Assembly (NCBI GenBank): GCA_020831765.1
Contig: JAFIFY010000021.1
Coordinates: 1-53,566, forward strand
Direction: 5' to 3'
DNA from: Phycisphaeraceae bacterium
Lineage (GTDB): Bacteria > Planctomycetota > Phycisphaerae > Phycisphaerales > Phycisphaeraceae
DNA: 53,566 nt
Every line of letters begins with the position of its first letter. Position 1 is the first letter of the stretch. Below are positions 43,628-52,254 of this stretch, piece by piece. Made by a program: the position numbers and the translations under genes. The notes under the pieces are model-generated. The model worked only from the letters and a program-made list of their open reading frames with translations. It was not told the DNA's origin and searched no databases.

Positions 43628-43840
43628 CTTGGGAACAATTTCAATAACACCGCAAGGCACAGGCAGTTATTCTTCCAATAGCAGACGGATTACCCTTCTG
43701 ACGAGCCCAAGCGCCGCTCGGGTGATCATGCCCAGGTCCTGAGCATTCCAGCGGATGCGGGGCAGAGCACACCTTCGGACATGGGCGGGGTATACAGTAA
43801 GTGGAAGGTTAGCCTTGGCAAGAATGGAGTTGCCTGATCC

Positions 43841-45712
43841 ATGCCTGATGATTCCGCCGCGATGCCGGCTCTTGGTGTGTTCCGATGGTTTTCTGTGGCG
43901 GTGCTTGGCCCGGCGGTGCTCGCGATGACCGTGCTGTCCAGCCCGGCCTGGAGCGCAACGCCCAAGCCGGAGGTGTCGGCTCCACGGAACCCACTCCAGC
44001 CCGCCGATCTGTCGGCGCACCTCAAAGCCGGAACGCTGGATCGCCTTGCGGCCGATGCCCAAGCCATTCTGGCTGGTCTGCTGGCTAAGCCGCAACTGCA
44101 AGAGGCCGACCATGGACGATTGATATTGGCTTCGGCGATCCGCCAATACGTCCGCCATTTCGGGGATATCGCCGCGAGTGATGATTACAGCTTCGACGAT
44201 GTGCGTGCCGAGCTCGCCTGGCTGGCGTCTCGGCGGGAGTTGTGGGTTCCACTGGCCCTGGCCATGAGCGAGCATGATGAGCCTGTCGAGGCGCTGCGCA
44301 TCCTCGGGCTTTTGCGACGCGAGCATGAACAAAGTGTCGTGGCTTTCCCTGAATTGACCGTCGCATTCATGATCGTCTGGGACCAGCCGCCGGACATGAA
44401 CATGGACGATCAGGACCGCGACCGTCACATGGTTGCGCTGTTCGATCATTACACCTCCGGGCGGCGGCCGATGCGTGTGAACCTTCGCGATCTGCCCTGG
44501 GAGCTTGCGATCTATCTCGCCAACGGCCGGGCGGATGTGCAGGAACTGCGATGGGCTCACCAGCGTTATTCCAATCGGCCGGCGAATCAGATCGGCGAAG
44601 TTTATTTCGATGTGCCTTACGACAAGGCCGGTCTTTATTACGGCGAATGGCAAGGCATCGGTGGCGAGCCTTACACGCTGCCCAACCTGGTTCAGCACGG
44701 CGGCGTCTGCAAGGACCAGGCGCACTTTGCCAAGCATGTATCCCTGTCCGTGGGCATTCCGGCGGTGCTGGCGCATGGCAAGAGCGGGCGAGGCGTGGGC
44801 TATCACTGCTGGATCGGCTATATCGGTCCGGCGGGCGGGAACACTGCCTGGGACTTCAACACCGCGCGGTATCCCGAGCAGCGATATTGGTCGGCCATGG
44901 TGGTTGACCCGCAAACCCGGCGTGAAGTCACCGATGCCGATGTCTCCCTTCGCTCGCAGCTCTGGCACACCTCGGCCGAGCAACGCCGCATCTCGCTGGC
45001 GCTGTTGAGGGCGGCGGACATTCAAGAGGGCGATGATCGCATCCGCTGGCTCAAGAAGGCGATCGATGCCTCGCCGGGCAATCACGGCGCCTGGCTGGCC
45101 CTGGCCGACGACATCGGCGACATGGCCGACAGCCGAAGCGAGATGAACGAGGTCATCCGTATTCTTCGCCAGTTCGCCATCGGCCGATACGATGAATTCG
45201 CCTACGAGCTTCTGGTCCGAATGTTTCGATCGATCGAACCGGAAGAACGTGTCCGCATGATCAGCGTTCAGATGAGGATGTTTGAGCGTCGGCCGGACCT
45301 GACCGCGCGGATGCGCATGGCCCAGGGCGATGCGTTCGCCGAAATGGAACGCCACGACCAGGCCATTTCCATCTGGAGCCAGGTCGCCACACGCAACGTC
45401 TCGCAACCGGCGATCGTGCTCGATGCCACGGATCGAATCGATGCGGTGTTGCGCCGGCTCGATCAGAAACAGCGTCTGAGCATCCTCTATCGCACCATCT
45501 GGTCGGCCATGGCGGCGCCGGACATCTCCGGCTATGCCTGGACCACGCCCTGGTTCCTGATCGGGCAGCGATACGCCACGGTGCTGGAGGAGATCGGCGA
45601 TACGCGTACCGCCGAACAGGTGCGAAGTCGCCTGAGCGAACGCGATTCCCGCCGTGACCGAGCCCGGGAAAACGTCGAGCGGCCGGTCAGTGATCAGCCG
45701 CGGGGCGGTTGA
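43841..45712 (+). CDS. Secreted transglutaminase-like protein
   Basis: 623 residues with an N-terminal signal segment (FSVAVLGPAVLAMTVLSS then AWSA). The middle carries the transglutaminase/protease triad: GGVCKDQAHFA (C290), GVGYHCWIGY (H322) and NTAWDFN (D338). The N-terminal 250 residues and the C-terminal 250 are helical and TPR-like (IRWLKKAIDASPGNHGAWLA, AQGDAFAEMERHDQAISIWS). The combination suggests an envelope cysteine peptidase or cross-linking enzyme acting on a protein partner; the substrate is unknown. GGAG lies 12 bases before the ATG. The long ORF on the opposite strand (43667-45763) is a shadow: the triad, signal peptide and start are all on this strand. Confidence 0.85.
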   Translation: MPDDSAAMPALGVFRWFSVAVLGPAVLAMTVLSSPAWSATPKPEVSAPRNPLQPADLSAHLKAGTLDRLAADAQAILAGLLAKPQLQEADHGRLILASAIRQYVRHFGDIAASDDYSFDDVRAELAWLASRRELWVPLALAMSEHDEPVEALRILGLLRREHEQSVVAFPELTVAFMIVWDQPPDMNMDDQDRDRHMVALFDHYTSGRRPMRVNLRDLPWELAIYLANGRADVQELRWAHQRYSNRPANQIGEVYFDVPYDKAGLYYGEWQGIGGEPYTLPNLVQHGGVCKDQAHFAKHVSLSVGIPAVLAHGKSGRGVGYHCWIGYIGPAGGNTAWDFNTARYPEQRYWSAMVVDPQTRREVTDADVSLRSQLWHTSAEQRRISLALLRAADIQEGDDRIRWLKKAIDASPGNHGAWLALADDIGDMADSRSEMNEVIRILRQFAIGRYDEFAYELLVRMFRSIEPEERVRMISVQMRMFERRPDLTARMRMAQGDAFAEMERHDQAISIWSQVATRNVSQPAIVLDATDRIDAVLRRLDQKQRLSILYRTIWSAMAAPDISGYAWTTPWFLIGQRYATVLEEIGDTRTAEQVRSRLSERDSRRDRARENVERPVSDQPRGG

Positions 45713-45746
45713 ACCCATCCCCGCCCCGCGATCGACATGATGCCGG

Positions 45747-47138
45747 TCACGGCGCTGGTTCAATCAGGCCGGCGGCTTCGGCCCAGGCGATGATCTGCGA
45801 TTCGGGCATCGCCACGAATCGGCCGCCCCGGTCCTGGATTACCTTTCCAAAGTCGCGTTCATCGACATCCAGAACCAGTAAATCCACACCGACATCGGCG
45901 TGCTGATCGAGCAGCGCCCTAACATCGGTTCGCTGTTGGTCATCCAGTCGCTGGCCGATCAGGAGAATGATGTGTCCGGGCCGGCCCGAAAGCGCATCAC
46001 GCAGGGCTTCGACCGGTTCGCCGCGCCGTCCGTAGGTGGTCAGTTGCTCCTTGAACATCGTCCACGCCTGACGATCGGCCTCGGTCCAGCGGCGAGGGTC
46101 GCCCGGCTCGGGAAATGGGCGTATCGGGCCCGCTTCCCAGAACCGCAGCGAAAGCTCCTGATCCGCCGGAAGCCGATTGAGCACCTGGTCCAGATGCTCG
46201 ACCACCATATCCCACGCCTCATTGCTCAAGAGCGGCCCGCCGATTTGCATCGACACCACCGCGCGTCGAGGAATGGGCACTTGAAGGATTTCCGCCGCGT
46301 CGGATCGAAACGGATTGGCACGCGCGTTGAACTGCCAGAATCGAGCTGGATCATCAGGATCGACCTTCCCGGCATTAAGCATCATGATCACCAGCCATGC
46401 CATCACGCCGATCAGCACCGCCACGCCGGCGAACATCACGACGGCGGTCGTGCCCTGAATGATCAGTTTGCGGCGTCGTCGGGCAGTGGGCACGCGGCGA
46501 ACGTCCGTCACTCGTATCTTTCGCCCCGAGGGCGTCACGAATACTTCACCCGTCGCGCGGCCACCTGGTTTCTCCACGACGGCATCACCGGCCGGGGCGG
46601 TATCAACATCGACGGGCGGTTGCGTGGATGCTGGACGGTCCGAGGGCTCTGACGATTCGGGGCGTTTGGCGGATTCAACGGCTTTCGCGGCTTTCGCGGC
46701 TTTGGCGGCTTCCGGGGGTTCCGGGGGCGGAGGTGCGGTGCGTTTATCGGTTCGTGTGCGCAGGCCGGAGCTTGACAGCGCTTCGGCCTCGGCGGCCAGT
46801 GCCGCCAGTGGGTCATCTTCATCCTGCCCGGCCAGCCCCGAGCCTGCCGAAGAGGGCATCGAAGCGGACGGTCGCGGCGTTGAGCCGGGCAGCGATTCGG
46901 AAGGCGAAGCGACATCGCCACGCGCGCCCGGCGATTCGGATCGGGCGGCTGAGGCCGGGGCGTCCGGTCGTTCCGGCCTCGCCTGGCGAACGAGCATTTC
47001 GGGCGATTCCTGGTTCGGATCCGCGGGCACCGTCATCAGCGTCCCGCACTCGAAGCATCGGCAGACGCCGCCTGCGAACCCGGCATCGAGCTCCATCAGA
47101 GCGCTGCAGTGCGGACATTGAAGATGAATCGATTTCAC
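45747..47138 (-). CDS. Zinc-ribbon single-pass membrane protein, unknown function
   Basis: 463 residues from the GTG at 47138 (GGAG eight bases upstream). It begins with a zinc ribbon (LQCPHCSALMELDAGFAGG then CRCFECGTL; two CxxC pairs), followed by about 160 residues of disordered Pro/Ala/Ser/Glu sequence including EAAKAAKAAKAVESAK, a membrane helix at about 235-255 (VVMFAGVAVLIGVMAWLVIM), and a C-terminal alpha/beta domain (HIILLIGQRLDDQQRTDVRA, DVGVDLLVLDVDERDFGKVI) that may be vWA-like but lacks a visible MIDAS DxSxS. Zinc-ribbon/helix/extracytoplasmic-domain proteins are common in planctomycetes and uncharacterised. Its stop faces that of the transglutaminase-like gene 34 bases away. Confidence 0.75.
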   Translation of the reverse strand: MKSIHLQCPHCSALMELDAGFAGGVCRCFECGTLMTVPADPNQESPEMLVRQARPERPDAPASAARSESPGARGDVASPSESLPGSTPRPSASMPSSAGSGLAGQDEDDPLAALAAEAEALSSSGLRTRTDKRTAPPPPEPPEAAKAAKAAKAVESAKRPESSEPSDRPASTQPPVDVDTAPAGDAVVEKPGGRATGEVFVTPSGRKIRVTDVRRVPTARRRRKLIIQGTTAVVMFAGVAVLIGVMAWLVIMMLNAGKVDPDDPARFWQFNARANPFRSDAAEILQVPIPRRAVVSMQIGGPLLSNEAWDMVVEHLDQVLNRLPADQELSLRFWEAGPIRPFPEPGDPRRWTEADRQAWTMFKEQLTTYGRRGEPVEALRDALSGRPGHIILLIGQRLDDQQRTDVRALLDQHADVGVDLLVLDVDERDFGKVIQDRGGRFVAMPESQIIAWAEAAGLIEPAP

Positions 47139-47179
47139 GGGGGGACTCCACGATGGCTCGAACCAGTAATCCGCCCATC

Positions 47180-47602
47180 TTACTGGCCGATCACCTTGAT
47201 CAGCACGCGCTTGGCGCGGCGGCCATCGAACTCGCCATAAAAAATCTGCTCCCACGGACCGAGGTCCAGCTTGCCCCGAGTGATCGCCACCACCACTTCG
47301 CGGCCCATGATCTGCCGCTTGTGGTGGGCATCGGCATTGTCTTCACCCGTGCGGTTGTGGCGATACCGCTCCGGCGAAGGATCGAACGGCGCCAGTTCCT
47401 CCAACCACTTGCGATAATCCTCCAGAAGACCCGACTCATCATCATTGATGAACACACTGGCGGTGATGTGCATGGCATTGACCAGCACAAGCCCTTCGGC
47501 CACGCCGCTTTCTCCGACGATCCGCTCAACCTCGCCGGTGATATTGACAAAACCCATCCGCTGGGGGACGTTGAATGTCAGGTATTCGGTCTTGGATTTC
47601 AC
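47180..47602 (-). CDS. YjbQ/UPF0047 family protein
   Basis: A 140-residue protein, the usual length for the YjbQ family (about 138). Motifs: [20 protein letters not shown] (conserved H and the DDE ligands), [17 protein letters not shown] (HH pair) and [14 protein letters not shown]. Family members have weak thiamine-phosphate-synthase activity in E. coli and may have another main role. The GTG at 47602 has GGAGAG six bases upstream, fixing the start; the open frame upstream is not family-like. Codirectional with the zinc-ribbon gene 41 bases downstream. Confidence 0.92.
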   Translation of the reverse strand: MKSKTEYLTFNVPQRMGFVNITGEVERIVGESGVAEGLVLVNAMHITASVFINDDESGLLEDYRKWLEELAPFDPSPERYRHNRTGEDNADAHHKRQIMGREVVVAITRGKLDLGPWEQIFYGEFDGRRAKRVLIKVIGQ

Positions 47603-47818
47603 GGTTACTCTCCATGAACAGGTCCGGCCGGGAACCTTGCCGCGCTGTCCTGGCGCTCGAGACCAGATACCACGGAACAGCCCGAGCCGCTGTCCAGCAT
47701 CCGGCCACACTCCCCGCCGGGCAAGTGTACATTGCGCTCAGGGTCGAGGCACAGCCGCAACAGCCCAGATGGCGTTCAAATCAGTTGCCAGGCGATGGTT
47801 CTGGATCAGCGCGGTGGA

Positions 47819-48892
47819 TCAAGGCGGGGCGCGTTCGTGCGCGGCGAGCACCGGTCGCGTGGCGTGCGCGCTGGAAATCGGACCGGCCATCGGCTGAGAG
47901 GAACCACTCGATCGCGCTGCCCGGCGCGCTGCTTTCTGTTGCTCCCTTGCCGCAGCACGACGCTGAGCACGTGTCGGCAACCGCCGGGAAACACCCCCGG
48001 AAGTGCCGCCGCCCGTGGAAGCGCCCCCGGAAGCCCTGCCCCCGGCTCTGCCTTGCGAAGCTTTACGCGGAGCAGGGAAATCCACGAGGCCGCCGAAGTC
48101 GCTGGAACCTCCGGAACTCTCGCAATCCAAACGATAAGCAGCCGCCACACCGTCTCGCCGATCGTCAGGCTGCTGTCGGCGTTGAGTATTCGCTGAATCC
48201 TGTGTTACCGGCGGCCGGTCTTGCGCGGCGAGTGTTGCATGGTCGTTGTGTTGTTCATCTTCGCCGGGGTTTGCCGCCGGGACGGTTTCCCATGCATCAT
48301 CCCCGCAACGCTCCGTGTCGGACGCAACATCGGGGCATCGGGGCTCACCACCGGGCGCGCTGGCAAAGTTTCCTGCCGGGTTGCCGAACGCATGGACACT
48401 TCCCCATCTGGATGTTCCGAGATTGCCTCCGGTGGTCGGGGCGCTGCCAGGGGTAGAGTTGGGGACGGAGAAACGTTCGTAACCGGGATAGCCCTCGGGG
48501 GCGGGAAAACTTCCGGGGCCGGGGCCGGGCGTTCGCGGGGTTGGCATCGGCGTGAGGCCGATGAGTTGATCGATACGGGTGCGGGCGCGGAGTTTCTGGC
48601 TGATGGTGGATTTGGGATGACTGATGATGTACTTGTAAAAGCAGACCGCTTCGGCGGTCCGCTGCTCATGCGGCACATTCAGACTGGCCAGCATTTCTTC
48701 ACGAGCGCGGCGAATCCAAATCTCAGCCTGCTGCGCGATTTCAGGCCCGAACTTCTTCTTCAGCCGCCTCGCGATGACATACGGATCAACCCCCAGAGCC
48801 AGCCAGCGCTTGCATGCACTGAGAACCGCATCCGGCTCGACCGACGATACGGGCTCGGATTCAGGCTGGTTGATCGTTTCGGCCAACGACAA
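47819..48892 (-). CDS. Hypothetical protein with ordered N-terminus and disordered tail
   Basis: 357 residues. The first 115 are well-ordered and helical: AVLSACKRWLALGVDPYVIA, then KKFGPEIAQQAEIWIRRARE, AVCFYKYIISHPKSTISQKL and ARTRIDQLIGL, possibly a small DNA- or protein-binding helical domain. The remainder is Gly/Pro/Ser/Arg-rich and low-complexity (ASGGASTGGGTSGGVSRR), with a basic end (RRAAAREQQKAARRAARSSG). The basic tail could bind nucleic acid. The G-rich DNA motif TTCCGGGGG occurs twice in the tail-coding part. No family recognised. A 216-base gap separates it from the YjbQ gene. Confidence 0.65.
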   Translation of the reverse strand: MSLAETINQPESEPVSSVEPDAVLSACKRWLALGVDPYVIARRLKKKFGPEIAQQAEIWIRRAREEMLASLNVPHEQRTAEAVCFYKYIISHPKSTISQKLRARTRIDQLIGLTPMPTPRTPGPGPGSFPAPEGYPGYERFSVPNSTPGSAPTTGGNLGTSRWGSVHAFGNPAGNFASAPGGEPRCPDVASDTERCGDDAWETVPAANPGEDEQHNDHATLAAQDRPPVTQDSANTQRRQQPDDRRDGVAAAYRLDCESSGGSSDFGGLVDFPAPRKASQGRAGGRASGGASTGGGTSGGVSRRLPTRAQRRAAAREQQKAARRAARSSGSSQPMAGPISSAHATRPVLAAHERAPP

Positions 48893-48924
48893 TCACTCCG
48901 GGGTATTGGCTCCCGGGTTTTGGC

Positions 48925-48941
48925 TTCCGGGGGCGGGGGCG
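48925..48941. repeat. G-rich 17-mer repeat (second copy at 15551-15567)
   Basis: TTCCGGGGGCGGGGGCG occurs here in non-coding DNA and identically at 15551-15567 inside the tail of the FlgI-like gene, 33 kb away. Shorter TTCCGGGGG copies are at 15524, 46710, 46719 and, on the other strand, 22299, 22312, 47994 and 48024. Four of the G-runs could form a quadruplex. Confidence 0.6.
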
Positions 48942-49049
48942 GCGGCCCAGACGATCGGCGGCAATCGCCGAATCACAGGCCATCACCCGGTAATTGCCGC
49001 GCATCGGGGCAAGGGCGCGATCGGCGATTCCCTTTCGTCTCTCCAGAAA

Positions 49050-49116
49050 CTTTGTGCCTCTGTGCCTCCGTGAGAGACCTTGATGCATGCTCTCGCAAAG
49101 GCACCAAGGCACAAAG
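49050..49116. repeat. Imperfect inverted repeat of GTGCCT-type units
   Basis: Two 27-base arms (49050-49076 and 49090-49116) are reverse complements with about five mismatches around a 13-base spacer. Each arm is built of roughly nine-base units (TTTGTGCCT, CTGTGCCTC; GGCACCAAG, GCACAAAG) and ends in GAGAG/CTCTC. It lies in the 302-base gap 48893-49194, which holds no gene. Nine-base-periodic sequences of this kind are, to my recollection, dispersed in several bacterial phyla; their origin is unclear. Confidence 0.7.
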
Positions 49117-49194
49117 GATGATCGGAGTTGCGATCGTGCGTGGCGGTTGGCTTAGATCTATTGGCCATTCGCGACCGGGATGCGGATCGCCACA

Positions 49195-49818
49195 TCAGCG
49201 GGCGGGTTGGGGTGGCTGGACGGCGAAGAACATGGGGAGCAGGAGGTCTTCGTTTTCGGTGTGCAGCAGTTCGCTTTCGAGTTGCGGATGATCCTCGAAA
49301 CGTTCGATCGTCAGGGTGACGGTATCGCCCTCGGGCCAGGGAATCTTGGTGCCATCCATGATCATCCAGTGGGCGACGACGATGCGCTTGGCTTCGAGGC
49401 GGCCTTCCAGCACGCGCACCACCTCGAACACATCGCCTGCCAGGGCGCGGCGGTAGGGGTCGATCCGGGCGGGGTTGGGAACGGGCGTTGCCTCGACTCG
49501 TCGGGCCAGGATGGTCGCTCGGCTTACCGGATTGCGATCGGCCATCAGCGACCGGTATCGCGTGTGTTCAGCGGTGATCTGTTCGGGATTGAGGGCGCCG
49601 CCCCAGATGGCCACGCCCTCCATCCGTCCCATCCAGTGGTCGGAATCGTCCGGCCCTGCGCCCATGAAGAGGTTGCGCGCCCGCCGCCAGGTCGGGTTGT
49701 CGGTGGTTCGTTGTTGCGCTGCGGGGCGACCGTCGAGATAGGCCGCCAGTTGCCGGCCGTCCCAGGTCAGTGCCAGGTGCGTTGGCCTGCCTTCCGCAGC
49801 GTGGCCGATGGTCACCAT
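49195..49818 (-). pseudogene. LamG/ConA-like C-terminal part of a frameshifted protein
   Basis: 207 codons in the frame -1 to the propeller gene. RPTHLALTWDGRQLAAYLDG and WMGRMEGVAIWGGALNPEQI are typical LamG/concanavalin-like strands. The same frame continues without a stop upstream of the ATG into TPVLTLSQRGRDLIAEASG, the expected preceding strands, until it meets the end of the propeller frame at about 49900. So this is probably the C-terminal half of one gene rather than a gene of its own. Confidence 0.55.
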
Positions 49819-49838
49819 CTGTCCACTGGCTTCGGCGA

Positions 49839-51038
49839 TCAGGTCGCGGCCGCGCTGACTGAGCGTGAGGACCGGCGTCCGGGCATCGCCAGGGTGATGC
49901 CGCCGCGGCGTGAGGCGGTCTGGTGGATCGGTAAGCCCGAAGTTTCGATGCTGAATCGGCCGCGCTGAAGGACCATGTCATGGTGACGGCCGTAGTACGC
50001 GTAGCCCGTGGATTCGATCCGGCAGGTGCCGATGCGCTCACCCCGCGGGCTGTACAGCTCGTTGTCCTGCGCGATGGTCCGCCATGCGAAGGCCAGGTTC
50101 TCGCGATGCAGGGGCCAGTTGTCTTGCCGATCGTCCGCCTGTTCGGCCTCATCGCGGCGCGCCGCGACGCTCTGGTCCTGGCCACGAACGAACAGCGATG
50201 GGTGAGCGCACTTGCCCAGCCAGGTGACTCGGAAGACATCGTTGTTGGAAACCTGCACGAGGTAGATCTCGCCCTGCCTGCCGTCGCCTTCGGCGGCGAT
50301 GAAGTCGGCGTGGTTGGACCAGTGGTGGTTGTCCCATCGCTGATCAGGCCGCGCATCGTCGGCCGAGAGCTGCTTGATGCGGTTGCCGTTCCACCTCCGG
50401 ATCTCCAGCGCGCGGTGGCCGCCGACATTGTTCATTATCATCGTGCCATCGGGCGAGACACCGGGCGAGCAGCCCCGTGCATAGCGGCGATGGGTGTTGT
50501 TGGTCAGATCGACGGCGTAGAGATCATTTCGCCAACGCGCGGCCAATCGCTTGCCATCGGCGCTGATGCCCACCTCGCCCGTATACTGCCCGGGCAGGTC
50601 CATCGAGCGGGTGCTGCCGGTTTCGATGTTGACCAGGTGGAGCCCCCGGTTGCGGATGAGATAGACAATGTGTTCGTTATCCGGATGGAACGCGATGGGC
50701 GAATCGTGCATCTGATCAGCGCCGCGAAGCAGCTCGCGCCGATTGCCGCCATCGGCATCCATGACATACACCCTCCGATCATGCCAGACCGCCAGGCGCT
50801 TGCCGTCCGGCGACCAGCGTGCGAAACCGCCGGGGCCCAGTTCAACCGGCTTCCAGTCTCCGATGTCCACCCGGTGGATGCGGTTCCGGTGCGTGAAGAC
50901 GATGCTGCCATCGATCCGCCCGGCCAGCCGGTCGAGGTTCCTTTGCTCTTCCCGGCTCGGTTCGGCCCGGCAAAGCGAGCCGTCGAGCCAGCCCGATCCG
51001 AGGACGATCATCAGCACGAGGACGATTCGAAAAGCCAT
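49839..51038 (-). CDS. Secreted WD40-like (PD40) beta-propeller protein
   Basis: 399 residues from the ATG at 51038, which begins a signal peptide (MAFRIVLVLMIVLGSGWLDG then SLCRAEPS). TolB/PD40-type blades follow: GGFARWSPDGKRLAVWHDRR, VGISADGKRLAARWRNDLYA, GCSPGVSPDGTMIMNN. After about residue 370 (FSIETSGLPIHQTASRRGGI) the protein-like LamG sequence continues in another frame and this frame ends in an Arg/Ser-rich stretch. The true product is probably about 610 residues ending at 49195. Propeller-plus-LamG proteins are frequent exported proteins in planctomycetes; the function is unknown. Confidence 0.7.
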   Translation of the reverse strand: MAFRIVLVLMIVLGSGWLDGSLCRAEPSREEQRNLDRLAGRIDGSIVFTHRNRIHRVDIGDWKPVELGPGGFARWSPDGKRLAVWHDRRVYVMDADGGNRRELLRGADQMHDSPIAFHPDNEHIVYLIRNRGLHLVNIETGSTRSMDLPGQYTGEVGISADGKRLAARWRNDLYAVDLTNNTHRRYARGCSPGVSPDGTMIMNNVGGHRALEIRRWNGNRIKQLSADDARPDQRWDNHHWSNHADFIAAEGDGRQGEIYLVQVSNNDVFRVTWLGKCAHPSLFVRGQDQSVAARRDEAEQADDRQDNWPLHRENLAFAWRTIAQDNELYSPRGERIGTCRIESTGYAYYGRHHDMVLQRGRFSIETSGLPIHQTASRRGGITLAMPGRRSSRSVSAAAT

Positions 51039-51272
51039 GGTTTCCGTGACTCCCTGTAACCGCATCGATCCCGCCTTGCCGGGTCTCGACCTGTGCCAGA
51101 CATGGGTCTCTGGGCACGCGCTGCCCAACGCCCTGGAATCTTCCGTATTGCCATGGACTGTACTCACCTGGCCGGTCATCGGCGAGCGAACGCGATCCGG
51201 CGGAGTTGTCGAAGGGGCCTGACTATCCGATGATCAGGGGCGGTGGTCCCGGCCACGCGAAGGAAACGCCTC

Positions 51273-52193
51273 ATGATCGTGAACATCGGATCGCTGAATA
51301 TCGACTATGTGTATCAGGTCGATTCCATCGTCATGCCGGGCCAGACCCTGGCGGCGGCATCGCGCGCGGTATACGCCGGCGGCAAAGGAGCGAATCAATC
51401 GGTCGCGATCGCCCGTGCGGGTGGCGGGGTGATGCATGTTGGCTGCATCGGGCCGGATGGTCTTTGGCTGAAGGAACAACTGGCCGCCGAGGGGATCGAT
51501 ACCAGGCATATTCGACAGGTCGAAGAAGCGACGGGCCATGCGATCATCCAGGTGGATCAGCACGCCGAGAACGCCATCATCATCCTGGCTGGAGCCAACC
51601 AATGCATCGAGGCTGATCAGGTCCAGGCCGCGCTGGCCGAGGCCGCCGGACCGGATGCGTGGGTACTGCTTCAAAACGAAGTGGCGCTGGGGGCTCGCTG
51701 GCTGGATGCGGCTGCCGAGGCGGGGCTGGGCATCGCCCTGAACCCAGCACCGATGAACGAGCGAGTCGGCCGTTGGCCGCTTGAAAAGGTCGATCTGCTG
51801 GTGGTCAATCAGAGCGAAGCGCAGGCGCTTCTGGGCGAGTCGAAATCGGCCGAGGGAACGCTCCGGGCCCTGGAGCGCAGGATTCGCCCGGCGGGAAGCG
51901 GGGGGCGTCGCCGTCCGATCATCGCCCTGACACTCGGGGCCGAGGGGTCAATGGTGCTTGATGACCGGGGTCTTCATCACCAGGCCGCATTTCCCGCCAA
52001 GGTTTGTGATACGACCGCGGCGGGCGATACGTGGATCGGTTATTTCCTGACGGCGATCAGCGAGGGTCACGACACGGTGGACGCCGCGAGATGGGCCGCT
52101 TGCGCGGGGGCGATCTGCGTCGAGCGGCCCGGCGCCATCGCATCGATTCCCACACGTGCCGAAGTCGATCGGCGTCTTGCCGGCACGGGCTGA
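51273..52193 (+). CDS. PfkB-family sugar kinase (ribokinase-like)
   Basis: 306 residues; ATP-dependent carbohydrate kinase. Motifs: GSLNIDYVYQVDSIVMPGQT, YAGGKGANQSVAIARAG (the ribokinase GGKGxNQ signature), NPAPMNERV, VNQSEAQALLGE, ALTLGAEGSMV, and DTTAAGDTWIGYFL with the catalytic Asp. GGKGANQ and NPAP favour ribokinase, but deoxyribose or another sugar is possible. AAGGAA lies about nine bases before the ATG. No transporter or regulator is next to it. Confidence 0.9.
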   Translation: MIVNIGSLNIDYVYQVDSIVMPGQTLAAASRAVYAGGKGANQSVAIARAGGGVMHVGCIGPDGLWLKEQLAAEGIDTRHIRQVEEATGHAIIQVDQHAENAIIILAGANQCIEADQVQAALAEAAGPDAWVLLQNEVALGARWLDAAAEAGLGIALNPAPMNERVGRWPLEKVDLLVVNQSEAQALLGESKSAEGTLRALERRIRPAGSGGRRRPIIALTLGAEGSMVLDDRGLHHQAAFPAKVCDTTAAGDTWIGYFLTAISEGHDTVDAARWAACAGAICVERPGAIASIPTRAEVDRRLAGTG

Positions 52194-52254
52194 TCCCCGG
52201 GGGCCGGCACCCGCGAATCCGCCAAGCCCGCACCCCAGGGGCACCCGCGAGCGG

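Noticed and set aside
43667-45763. 698-codon ORF on the - strand
   Set aside because: Antisense to the transglutaminase-like gene, whose catalytic triad, signal peptide and start are all on the + strand.
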